Shown here in pieces: positions 1 through 6,256 of a stretch of 8,801 bases of DNA. This DNA is from an uncultured Leptospiraceae bacterium (GTDB taxonomy: Bacteria; Spirochaetota; Leptospiria; Leptospirales; Leptospiraceae), in assembly GCA_937924465.1 (NCBI GenBank), contig CALDSP010000177.1, forward strand, positions 1 to 8,801. Direction: 5' to 3'. Each line of letters opens with the position of its first letter. The stretch's first letter is position 1. A program made the position numbers and the translations under genes. Below the pieces are notes generated by a model. It was not told the DNA's origin. It ran no database searches and was given only the letters and a program-made list of their open reading frames with translations.

Positions 1-2
1 TT

Positions 3-416
3 ATTTTTTTATTTATAAGAGCTTTTCATTGGTTGGAATATCATCATGAATTTGATGTACAAAAATCTACATGGAAGGATGTTCGCTCTTGTCAGTTTGC
101 TTATGTACCAAACATTACAAAAATTCAAAAACAATACAAACCTGAATCGGGTTGGAATATTTTTTTATTCCCAGAATTTCGCAGAAGCCAAGAAAATTTT
201 CTTTATGCTTTAAAATATTATAAAAAATTTCCAAGTCTTGAAAACTATAATCTTTTAGAAGATATATTACAAATCTGCCTTAGGAGCCATTTTCAACCTA
301 TTTTATGTAAGTTTTACGAAAAAAATAAAATAGTCATGACTCTTGACTATTTTGACTATTTTAAAGAACCATTAAAATATCCGGAAAGTGAACTTTTAAA
401 ATGCTTTAGGGAATAA
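3..416 (+). CDS. Hypothetical protein, 3' part only (5' end outside window)
   Basis: The reading frame is open from the first bases of the window to a TAA at 414-416, so only about 137 C-terminal residues are visible and the start is missing. A TTG at 33 could serve as a start but has no ribosome site before it, and the frame continues upstream, so I treat the gene as truncated by the window edge. The visible part is rich in aromatic and charged residues (Tyr, Phe, Lys, Glu). It has one short hydrophobic patch at the very edge and no transmembrane pattern or catalytic motif that I recognise. Near the C-terminus the duplicated codons give Asp-Tyr-Phe-Asp-Tyr-Phe. It converges on the pstS-like gene with only 9 nt between stop codons. 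I do not recognise the family. The coding call rests on frame length and ordinary amino-acid use. Confidence 0.6.
   Translation: MFLFIRAFHWLEYHHEFDVQKSTWKDVRSCQFAYVPNITKIQKQYKPESGWNIFLFPEFRRSQENFLYALKYYKKFPSLENYNLLEDILQICLRSHFQPILCKFYEKNKIVMTLDYFDYFKEPLKYPESELLKCFRE
327..362. repeat. 9-bp inverted repeat plus tandem copy inside the 3' end of the truncated gene
   Basis: AAAATAGTC (327-335) is the exact reverse complement of GACTATTTT (345-353), with a 9-nt loop. GACTATTTT is repeated directly at 354-362. The 10-bp palindrome AGTCATGACT (332-341) overlaps the left arm. The structure is certain; a function is not. The tandem copy is in frame and is simply translated. Confidence 0.6.
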
Positions 417-425
417 ATATTTTAT

Positions 426-1301
426 TTAATGCTCTGCTTTTACTTCTACTTCAGGTAGAGTAGAACGCAAGTATCCCATTTTTTGAATAGCTTGTTGTCC
501 TTGTTCACTTATGGTAAAACTTATAAATTCATCTACCTTAGTATTTTCAGAAAAATATAAAAAATAAAGCCCTCTTGCTAATTTATACTTTCTTTGAATA
601 ATATTTTGTATACTTGGGATAACTTTTTCTTCATTTGAAAGTTTGCTATACTTTAATAATTTTACTTTGTCTTTAGCTAAGTGGGCATTCCCCATTCCAA
701 TGTAACCAATAGAATTTACATTCTTTGAAATATAGTCAACAAGTTCATGATTGTCTTTTACTACTTTTGCATCTTTTGTATAATCTGCATTTTCCTGAAA
801 ATGTTCAATTCCTAAATCTTTTCTTTGCACAATATGTTCTTTAAAGAAAGCTGCGGTGCCCGACATTTCGTTTCGTATAACCACTTGTATAGGAGAGTCA
901 GTTCCTCCTAATTCTTTCCAGTTTTTAATTTTTCCAGTAAATATATCTGAAACTTGTTCAAGATAGATTTCCTGAACAGGATTTTGAGGATGAACAATGA
1001 TTCCAGCCCCATCGTAGGCTACAACAATTTGAACAAGTTTTTCACCAAATTCTTTTTTTTCTTGTTCTGTGATCTCTCTTGAAAACATAGCTATATCGGT
1101 TTGCTTGGCTTTTAACTTATTCAGTCCTTCTTGAGAACCTCCACCATATACGTTGAGCGAGTACTTCTGATTTTGCTTCATGAACTCATTTGCCAGATAG
1201 TTTACTGTGTCGTGTAAGGTTTCTGAACCAGTAAGAATAATGGTTTCTTTTTTACAATTGAAGGTGAACAACAAAATAAAAAAAATAAAATATTTAAACA
1301 T
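426..1301 (-). CDS. pstS: PstS-family substrate-binding lipoprotein (phosphate-type)
   Basis: This is a 291-residue periplasmic binding protein of the PstS type, probably anchored to a membrane by lipid. The signal is short (Met-Phe-Lys, then hydrophobic) and ends Phe-Thr-Phe-Asn-Cys16, a relaxed lipobox of the kind spirochaetes use. Family marks include GSETL (25-29), YGGGSQEGL (52-60), DIAMFSRE (69-76), DGAGIIVHP (97-105), the block around IFTGKIKNWKELGG (120-133) and RNEMSGTAAF (143-152). The last resembles the Arg...Ser-Gly-Thr phosphate-binding loop of E. coli PstS. I chose ATG 1301 over a TTG at 1346 because AAAAGGAG sits 5 nt upstream and the signal peptide then starts correctly. It lies 41 nt after tonB and is the last gene of that operon. 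No pstC, pstA or pstB is in the window, so it may work with the TonB system or with a distant permease. The ligand is inferred from the family. Confidence 0.85.
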   Translation of the reverse strand: MFKYFIFFILLFTFNCKKETIILTGSETLHDTVNYLANEFMKQNQKYSLNVYGGGSQEGLNKLKAKQTDIAMFSREITEQEKKEFGEKLVQIVVAYDGAGIIVHPQNPVQEIYLEQVSDIFTGKIKNWKELGGTDSPIQVVIRNEMSGTAAFFKEHIVQRKDLGIEHFQENADYTKDAKVVKDNHELVDYISKNVNSIGYIGMGNAHLAKDKVKLLKYSKLSNEEKVIPSIQNIIQRKYKLARGLYFLYFSENTKVDEFISFTISEQGQQAIQKMGYLRSTLPEVEVKAEH

Positions 1302-1306
1302 AAAAA

Positions 1307-1314
1307 CTCCTTTT
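1307..1314 (-). promoter_or_regulatory. Ribosome binding site deciding the pstS-like start
   Basis: On the minus strand this reads AAAAGGAG, 5 nt before ATG 1301. It rules in 1301 over the TTG at 1346, which overlaps the tonB stop codon. Confidence 0.8.
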
Positions 1315-1342
1315 ATAAATAAATTTCTCGTGTAAACAATAA

Positions 1343-1957
1343 TCAATTTAAAGTAAAGCGAATAGGAATTAAAACCTTTACAGTAATGGCTTTTCCTTCT
1401 AGTATGGATGGGGAAAACCTTTTCTTTTTATAGGTAGCAATAGCAGATTCTTCCAATCCAGCACCCAGCTTTTTCCCGACTGAACGAACCTGCAAAACTT
1501 CTCCAGTATCTGCAATGACTACTTCTAATGTAATTGTCCCTGTAATCCCTTGTGATCTTGCTTCTTCTGTATACTCAGGTTTTACGTTGGGCGTCAGATC
1601 TACAGGAGCTGTTGCACCAACAATTGCAGCGTCTTGGGCTCCTGAAATCCGTGGATCTTCTTTTACTTCTACTTTCTTTTTTTCTGTAAGTTCTATTTCT
1701 CCGTCGTCAGGTGGAGCTTCACCCGGAGCTTCTTGGATTTGAACATTATCAATAAAAGCAACTTCATCAATCAAATGATCCAACTTATTACTGAAGTCTA
1801 AGTTAGGAGTTCTCCAAAAGAGAATTACTAAAAGTTGTAAGGTAAAAGAAAGGCTCATTGCTAAGTTCATTCGGTTTCGATCAATGAACCTTTTAATAGC
1901 TAGTCGCTTACGTTTTCTTTTTGGTTCTTCGGGAGGTGTTATTGTTGCTGTTGTCAT
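1343..1957 (-). CDS. tonB: TonB energy-transducing protein
   Basis: This 204-residue protein would link the ExbB/ExbD proton motor in the inner membrane to TonB-dependent receptors in the outer membrane. It has a basic cytoplasmic N-terminus (PKRKRKR, 12-18) and one transmembrane segment (about 32-49). A modest periplasmic linker containing acidic, proline and lysine patches (about 50-117) follows. The C-terminal TonB domain (about 118-204) shows the typical features: Pro-Glu-Tyr-Thr-Glu-Glu-Ala-Arg, then Gly-Ile-Thr-Gly-Thr-Ile, and a final strand ending IPIRFTLN. The linker has no long Pro-Glu/Pro-Lys repeat like that of E. coli TonB. The start overlaps the exbD2 stop by 4 nt (ATGA), and a GGAGGG ribosome site lies within the end of exbD2, so translation is probably coupled. 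No TonB-dependent receptor is in the window, so the cargo is unknown. Confidence 0.92.
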   Translation of the reverse strand: MTTATITPPEEPKRKRKRLAIKRFIDRNRMNLAMSLSFTLQLLVILFWRTPNLDFSNKLDHLIDEVAFIDNVQIQEAPGEAPPDDGEIELTEKKKVEVKEDPRISGAQDAAIVGATAPVDLTPNVKPEYTEEARSQGITGTITLEVVIADTGEVLQVRSVGKKLGAGLEESAIATYKKKRFSPSILEGKAITVKVLIPIRFTLN

Positions 1958-2370
1958 TTGAACCCTCCACCTTGTGTGGTTTGAGTTACTAAAGAAATTT
2001 TTAGTGCTCCTATTTCTCTAAGCATTTCAAAAGCTGTATCCACTTCTGCGTAAGTTAAGTCTTTGTCGGCATGAATTAAAACTTTTAAATCAGGTGTAGT
2101 GGAAAGTTTGGATCTTACGTAGCTGATTGCTTCGGGTAGAGTCATTCGCATTGTATTAAAGTAAACCGCCTTATCCTTGTCATTGCTTAAATAAATATTT
2201 GCAATTTTTTTGTTTAACTGTTCTCCACCCGGCACATTGGGTAAAGCAATTGGAACATCAGGATCGGAATCCAAAACAGAAGTAACCATAAAAAAGATAA
2301 GCAATAGAAAAGCTATATCTGCAGTAGAGCTAAGTGGAATACTTGGCATGCCTTTTTTTCGTCGAATCAT
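1954..2370 (-). CDS. exbD: ExbD/TolR-type biopolymer transport protein (second copy)
   Basis: This 138-residue ExbD/TolR protein is part of the proton-driven motor with ExbB. It has a short basic N-terminus (MIRRKK), then one transmembrane helix (about 17-34) carrying Asp18 in the sequence STADIAFLLLIFFMVTS. That residue matches the essential proton-carrying Asp25 of E. coli ExbD. The periplasmic domain (about 35-138) has the usual late motif with LIHADKDLTYAEVD (98-111). It starts 7 nt after exbD1, and its ribosome site (TGAGGT) includes the exbD1 stop codon. It differs clearly from exbD1, so the pair is not a recent duplication. Confidence 0.93.
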   Translation of the reverse strand: MIRRKKGMPSIPLSSTADIAFLLLIFFMVTSVLDSDPDVPIALPNVPGGEQLNKKIANIYLSNDKDKAVYFNTMRMTLPEAISYVRSKLSTTPDLKVLIHADKDLTYAEVDTAFEMLREIGALKISLVTQTTQGGGFK

Positions 2371-2377
2371 AAAGACC

Positions 2378-2797
2378 TCATTTTAAGCGTTTTACGGAAA
2401 CTTGTTTAAAACCTCGTAGTTGAACAGCAGAGAGAACATCCAACATGTTGGCATATTTTGTTTCTCCACTAGTGCGAATTAAAGCTAATTTATCGGGCAA
2501 GTTAGGAATTTCCATTCGGTTTAATTCATTGCGAAATTCAAGTAAGGAATTATAAGTCTTCTCCCCAATTGATCTATTTCGCATTCTAACTTTATCGCCA
2601 GTTACAAAAATTTCGTATACATTTTCACGTAACACTTCTGTTGGTTTTGCATTCTTTCGTGGAAGTTGAATATTCAAACCTTCTTTTACAAAGAAAACGG
2701 CTGTCACCATAAAGAAAACCAACAATAAAAAAGCCATATCTGACATGGATGCTGCTGAAATTTCTTCTAGCTGGACTTTCTTTCGAATGGAAATCAT
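2378..2797 (-). CDS. exbD: ExbD/TolR-type biopolymer transport protein (first copy)
   Basis: This 139-residue ExbD-family inner-membrane protein has an N-terminal cytoplasmic stretch (MISIRKKVQLEEISAAS) and one transmembrane helix (about 19-37). The conserved membrane Asp20 lies in MSDMAFLLLVFFMVT and matches Asp25 of E. coli ExbD. A periplasmic domain with several Arg/Lys residues follows, including LIRTSGETKYANMLDVL (106-122). The ATG overlaps the exbB stop codon by 4 nt, which suggests translational coupling, with a weak AGGTG site upstream. It is one of two different ExbDs downstream of a single ExbB. ExbD acts as a dimer in the ExbB pore, so the two may form a heterodimer or alternate; that part is inference. 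Confidence 0.93.
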   Translation of the reverse strand: MISIRKKVQLEEISAASMSDMAFLLLVFFMVTAVFFVKEGLNIQLPRKNAKPTEVLRENVYEIFVTGDKVRMRNRSIGEKTYNSLLEFRNELNRMEIPNLPDKLALIRTSGETKYANMLDVLSAVQLRGFKQVSVKRLK

Positions 2798-3624
2798 TTT
2801 ACACCTGCTAAATGTTCACCTTGTTTTCTTAAATACTCTTTATAAATTTTATTTGCGGCTTCTTCTACATCTGCAGCAAAACTATTCACTTTACTTTGTA
2901 ATACTTGATAAAAAGCCATAGCAGGAAGAGCTACCACTAACCCTGCCGCCGTTGTAATGAGTGCCTCTTTAATACCTCCTGCAACCACTTTTGCGTTTAC
3001 CTGATCTGCATTGGCAATGGCATCAAAAGCATTGATCATCCCAGAGACTGTTCCCAAAAATCCTATGAGTGGTGCAATAGTAGAGACAGAGGCTAAAATA
3101 GCTAAACCTCTTTCTAACAACACAATTACTTCTGCAGCCTCTCGCTCAACCCCCTTCGCAAATAGATCGGGATTTCCACTAGATACATGCATACCATTGG
3201 ATAGTATCATTGAAATTTTTTCATCTTTGTGTTCTTCTAAAAATTTCTTTGCTCCCTCTATGCCTGCCTCTTCGATAGCATCTTCTATACCTTGGTTGTA
3301 ACCTTTAGAAACAAGTTTAGTTGAATAGAAAAAATAAAGTCTTTCAAAAATGACGCCTAACGCAATCACAGAAGCCAGTGCCAATGGCCACATGGACCAA
3401 CCACCAATTATAAATAAATCTATTAAGCCGGGGCTTTTTTGTGGTGGAGCAACTCTTTCCTGTTCTACTGGAGCAGGATTTGTTGGAGCTTCTGTAGTTT
3501 GAGAGTCTTTTGTAGGGGGATTGTTTGTTTGTGAATCAATAGGAGCTACTAAGTACAAAACTCCTATCAATGCAAGACTATAAGTGAAAACTTTCACTTG
3601 TGTTCTGTTTAAAAAAAATTTCAT
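2794..3624 (-). CDS. exbB: ExbB/TolQ/MotA-family proton channel with N-terminal extension
   Basis: This 276-residue protein forms the pentameric proton channel of the TonB motor. Residues 11-28 are a hydrophobic segment (signal peptide or extra helix), followed by a Pro/Thr/Gln-rich linker (about 31-64). The ExbB core comes next: helix 1 about 68-93, a long cytoplasmic loop, helix 2 about 172-200 and helix 3 about 212-240. Conserved residues are visible: Thr192 in GFLGTVSG (E. coli Thr148), and Glu220 and Thr225 in KEALITTAAG (E. coli Glu176 and Thr181). The ATG at 3624 has an AGGAG ribosome site 6 nt upstream. It is the first gene of the operon, with a likely promoter at 3681-3709. TolQ or a MotA-like channel are the alternatives, but the two exbD genes and tonB downstream favour ExbB. 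Confidence 0.94.
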   Translation of the reverse strand: MKFFLNRTQVKVFTYSLALIGVLYLVAPIDSQTNNPPTKDSQTTEAPTNPAPVEQERVAPPQKSPGLIDLFIIGGWSMWPLALASVIALGVIFERLYFFYSTKLVSKGYNQGIEDAIEEAGIEGAKKFLEEHKDEKISMILSNGMHVSSGNPDLFAKGVEREAAEVIVLLERGLAILASVSTIAPLIGFLGTVSGMINAFDAIANADQVNAKVVAGGIKEALITTAAGLVVALPAMAFYQVLQSKVNSFAADVEEAANKIYKEYLRKQGEHLAGVK

Positions 3625-3673
3625 TTTTATCTCCTAAATTTACTTCATTACTCTGGAAAAGTATTGGAGATAT

Positions 3674-3692
3674 TATTACAATAGTATTACAA
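3674..3692. repeat. Two 8-bp direct repeats over the exbB promoter (candidate operator)
   Basis: TATTACAA occurs at 3674-3681 and again at 3685-3692, so the copies are 11 bp apart, close to one helical turn. They flank and overlap the proposed -10 element of the exbB promoter. Spaced direct repeats in this place could bind a repressor. It does not match a canonical Fur box when compared by eye. The AT-rich context means chance cannot be excluded. Confidence 0.35.
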
Positions 3693-3709
3693 AAATTTTA
3701 ATTTTGCAA
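3681..3709 (-). promoter_or_regulatory. Probable sigma-70-type promoter of exbB-exbD-exbD-tonB-pstS
   Basis: On the minus strand there is TTGCAA (3704-3709) as -35, a 17-nt spacer, and TACTAT (3681-3686) as -10. Each matches consensus at four of six positions. Transcription would start near 3674, giving a leader of about 50 nt before ATG 3624. It lies just beyond the hairpin that closes the upstream operon. Confidence 0.45.
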
Positions 3710-3740
3710 GTTTTCTATTTTGGAAGGAAAAAGAACAAGC

Positions 3741-3765
3741 GACTACAAAACAATACTTTGTAGTC
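3741..3765 (-). terminator. Probable intrinsic terminator of the terC-mutase operon
   Basis: GACTACAAA (3741-3749) and TTTGTAGTC (3757-3765) form a perfect 9-bp stem with a 7-nt loop, starting about 30 nt after the mutase stop codon. On the minus strand it is followed by GCTTGTTCTTTTTCC, a broken U-rich tract. The stem is clear. The interrupted U-tract makes efficiency uncertain. Confidence 0.55.
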
Positions 3766-3795
3766 ACAACAAAGCTTTCAGTTTTTGAAATTCCA

Positions 3796-5934
3796 TTAGC
3801 CAAATTTTTTTTCTAAAATATCTAAAATTTTATTTGCAGCTTCAGGAATTATTGTACCAGGTCCAAAAATAGCAGAAACTCCATTCTGATATAAAAAGTC
3901 ATAGTCTTGATGAGGAATTACTCCACCTGCAACAATGAGTATATCTTCTGCTTTTTGTTCTTTTAAAATATTTACAAGCTCTGGGATTAAAGTTTTATGA
4001 CCTGCAGCTTGAGAAGAAACTCCTATAATATGCACGTCATTTTCAATAGCTTGTTTGGCTACTTCAGAGGGAGTTTGAAAGAGTGGAGCAACGTCAATGT
4101 CAAAGCCCATATCTGCAAAGGATGTAGAAATAACCTTGGCACCTCTATCATGTCCATCTTGGCCCATTTTTGCTACAAGCATTCTTGGACGACGTCCAAT
4201 TTTCTTGGAAAGAGTTTCTACTCTTTCAATAACTTTTTGGAAATTTTGATTTGTTTGGTTAAGCCCACCATAAACCCCACTAATAGTTTGAATAGGAGCA
4301 TTATAGCGACCAAAAACTTTTTCCATTGCATAAGATATTTCACCCAACGTAGCCCTTGCTCTTGCCGCAATAACTGCGAGCTCTAATAAATTTCCTTGTC
4401 CAGTTTCACAAGCTTTTGTAATTGCGTTGAGTGCATTTTCTACTTCAGTTTGATTCCGTTTTGCTTTGACTTCCTTGATTCTTGCAATTTGTTTTTCGCG
4501 AACTGCAGTATTATCGATTTCTAATATTTCAATAGGTTCTTCGTGAGGAGCTTTATATTTGTTTACTCCAACGATTACTTCAATTCCTTGATCAATTAGC
4601 GCCTGACGTTTTGCTGCAGACTCTTCAATTTTCATTTTAGGAATTCCTTTTTCAATAGCTATAGCCATTCCACCCATAGCTTGGACTTCTTCAATGAGTT
4701 TCATAGCTTCATTGGCAAGAGAATGTGTAAGAGATTCTATAAAATAAGAACCACCTAAAGGATCTATCACTCTTGGAATATGGGTTTCTAGTTGAATAAT
4801 AAGTTGTGTGTTTCTTGCAATTCTTGCTGAAAAATCTGTAGGTAATGCAACTGCTTCATCCAAAGCATTTGTATGTAAACTTTGTGTTCCACCTAGCACT
4901 GCAGCTAAGGCTTCAATCGTTGTGCGTATGACATTATTATAAGGATCTTGTTCTGTTAAACTCCATCCCGATGTTTGACAATGCGTACGTAAAGCCATAC
5001 TCATTGGTTTTTTGGGATTGTGTTTACTCATAAGTTTTGCCCAAAGAAGTCTTGCGGCTCTCAGTTTAGCAATCTCCATAAAGAAGTTCATTCCTATTCC
5101 AAAAAAGAAAGAAAGCCTCGGTGCAAAACTATCAATATGCAACCCTCTATTTAAAGCAGTTTGAACATATTCTACACCATCTGCTAAAGTATAAGCCAAC
5201 TCTTGTACAGCGTTTCCTCCTGCTTCTTGGATATGGTAACCACTAATTGAAATAGAATTAAAACGAGGCATGTATTTAGAAGTATATTCAATGATATCTC
5301 CAATAATTCTCATAGAAGGGGCTGGGGGGTAAATATAAGTATTTCTTACCATGAATTCTTTTAGAATATCATTTTGAATGGTTCCTGCAAGCTCCTCTTG
5401 CTTGGCTCCTTGCTCTTCCCCCGCGACAATAAACATTGCCATGACTGGAATGACTGCTCCATTCATCGTCATGGAAACAGACATTTCTTTTAAAGGAATT
5501 TGGTCAAAGAGGATTTTCATATCTTCTACTGTATCAATTGCAACTCCTGCTTTTCCTACATCTCCTTTAACTCTTTCATGGTCAGAATCATAACCCCTAT
5601 GAGTAGCAAGATCAAAAGCTACGGAAAGCCCCTTTTGTCCTGCAGCTAAATTTCTCCTGTAAAATGCGTTTGACTCTTCTGCGGTAGAAAATCCTGCATA
5701 CTGGCGAATTGTCCATGGTTGATTGGCATACATAGTTGCCCTAGGTCCTCTCACAAATGGGAAAATACCCGGCATTGTGTTTATATATTCTAGTTTCTCA
5801 AGATCTTCTAAAGTATACAAAGGTTTCCATACAATCCCTTCTGGAGATGTCCAATTTAAAGACTCAACATCTTTTCCTTTTAGGTCTTGCTCTTTTGCAA
5901 TTTTTTTCCACTCATCGAAATTTGCTCTTTCCAT
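3796..5934 (-). CDS. scpA: Methylmalonyl-CoA mutase, adenosylcobalamin-dependent, full-length
   Basis: This 712-residue enzyme interconverts succinyl-CoA and (R)-methylmalonyl-CoA using adenosylcobalamin in the cytoplasm, for propionate breakdown or synthesis. It closely follows E. coli Sbm (ScpA) and the human enzyme along its whole length. The N-terminal part is the substrate barrel, with WTIRQYAGFSTAEESNAFY (74-92), AFDLATHRGYDSDH (106-119), SGYHIQEAG (231-239, catalytic-type His234) and RTHCQTSGWSLTEQDPYNN (316-334). The C-terminal B12 domain (about 580-712) has the DxHxxG motif, DGHDRG (593-598), with His595 as the lower cobalt ligand. Gly-Val-Ser-Ser and Ala-Gly-Gly-Val follow in the usual places. 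ATG 5934 is preferred over TTG 5961 because AAGGAG lies 6 nt upstream. It starts 13 nt after the small upstream gene. Gln72 replaces the Arg seen in relatives. No small subunit, epimerase or MeaB-type chaperone gene is in the window, which suits a homodimer. Confidence 0.96.
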   Translation of the reverse strand: MERANFDEWKKIAKEQDLKGKDVESLNWTSPEGIVWKPLYTLEDLEKLEYINTMPGIFPFVRGPRATMYANQPWTIRQYAGFSTAEESNAFYRRNLAAGQKGLSVAFDLATHRGYDSDHERVKGDVGKAGVAIDTVEDMKILFDQIPLKEMSVSMTMNGAVIPVMAMFIVAGEEQGAKQEELAGTIQNDILKEFMVRNTYIYPPAPSMRIIGDIIEYTSKYMPRFNSISISGYHIQEAGGNAVQELAYTLADGVEYVQTALNRGLHIDSFAPRLSFFFGIGMNFFMEIAKLRAARLLWAKLMSKHNPKKPMSMALRTHCQTSGWSLTEQDPYNNVIRTTIEALAAVLGGTQSLHTNALDEAVALPTDFSARIARNTQLIIQLETHIPRVIDPLGGSYFIESLTHSLANEAMKLIEEVQAMGGMAIAIEKGIPKMKIEESAAKRQALIDQGIEVIVGVNKYKAPHEEPIEILEIDNTAVREKQIARIKEVKAKRNQTEVENALNAITKACETGQGNLLELAVIAARARATLGEISYAMEKVFGRYNAPIQTISGVYGGLNQTNQNFQKVIERVETLSKKIGRRPRMLVAKMGQDGHDRGAKVISTSFADMGFDIDVAPLFQTPSEVAKQAIENDVHIIGVSSQAAGHKTLIPELVNILKEQKAEDILIVAGGVIPHQDYDFLYQNGVSAIFGPGTIIPEAANKILDILEKKFG

Positions 5935-5940
5935 AATCCT

Positions 5941-5946
5941 CTCCTT
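5941..5946 (-). promoter_or_regulatory. Ribosome binding site deciding the mutase start
   Basis: The minus strand reads AAGGAG, 6 nt before ATG 5934 and just after the stop codon of the preceding small gene. It supports 5934 over a TTG at 5961, which would overlap that gene. Confidence 0.8.
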
Positions 5947-5947
5947 T

Positions 5948-6256
5948 TTATTCTGCAACAAATTCTAACTCTTCAAGATACCCGGGAAAATCTCCAATGC
6001 TTCTTTGGAAAGTAAATCGAACAGGATAAACTACTAATCGAGTTCCAGTTTGACGAATTGTTTCTGCTGGATTTGGAGTGAACAACCAAAACGGCGCTCC
6101 CACTATAAATAAAATTGCACCAGCTCCAACAGAAACTATACCTAAAGGTCTAGCTAAAGTAATATCAAAAAACATGGCTCCGGAAGAAGGAACTTCTTTA
6201 GAAAAAACTGGAACACTTAAAAAAAAGACTACAATAATTATAAACAACTTTTTCAT
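5948..6256 (-). CDS. Small exported/membrane protein of unknown function
   Basis: This 102-residue protein begins with a signal-like segment (MKKLFIIIVVFFLSVPVFS, 1-19). After a short spacer with Asp-Ile-Thr-Leu-Ala-Arg-Pro-Leu-Gly (31-39) there is a second hydrophobic segment (about 39-60). A conserved-looking tail (61-102) holds LVVYPVRFTFQRSIGDFPGY (74-93). The pattern Arg-Pro-Leu-Gly, membrane helix, Val-x-Pro-x-x-Phe-Thr-Phe-x-Arg-x-x-Gly-Asp-Phe resembles, from memory, small uncharacterised proteins common in Proteobacteria and Leptospira. No function is known to me. Its ATG overlaps the terC stop by 4 nt, with AAAGGAG 10 nt upstream inside terC, and the mutase follows 13 nt later. It is therefore almost certainly translated with them. 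It probably lies at the inner membrane or in the periplasm. Confidence 0.82.
   Translation of the reverse strand: MKKLFIIIVVFFLSVPVFSKEVPSSGAMFFDITLARPLGIVSVGAGAILFIVGAPFWLFTPNPAETIRQTGTRLVVYPVRFTFQRSIGDFPGYLEELEFVAE

Noticed and set aside
412..426. Possible bidirectional terminator between the truncated gene and the pstS-like gene
   Set aside because: AATAAA and TTTATT can pair across 3 nt, but the stem is only 6 A-T pairs and overlaps both stop codons. It is too weak to call.
1302..1346. TTG start at 1346 for the pstS-like gene
   Set aside because: It would put 15 polar and charged residues before the lipoprotein signal and overlap the tonB stop, while ATG 1301 has a strong ribosome site.
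3997..4386. 129-codon open frame on the plus strand, antisense to the mutase
   Set aside because: It lies wholly inside the well-conserved mutase gene, has no ribosome site and encodes no recognisable protein. Other antisense open frames (1515-1742, 3011-3301, 5378-5593, 5723-5968, 6078-6284) were set aside for the same reason.
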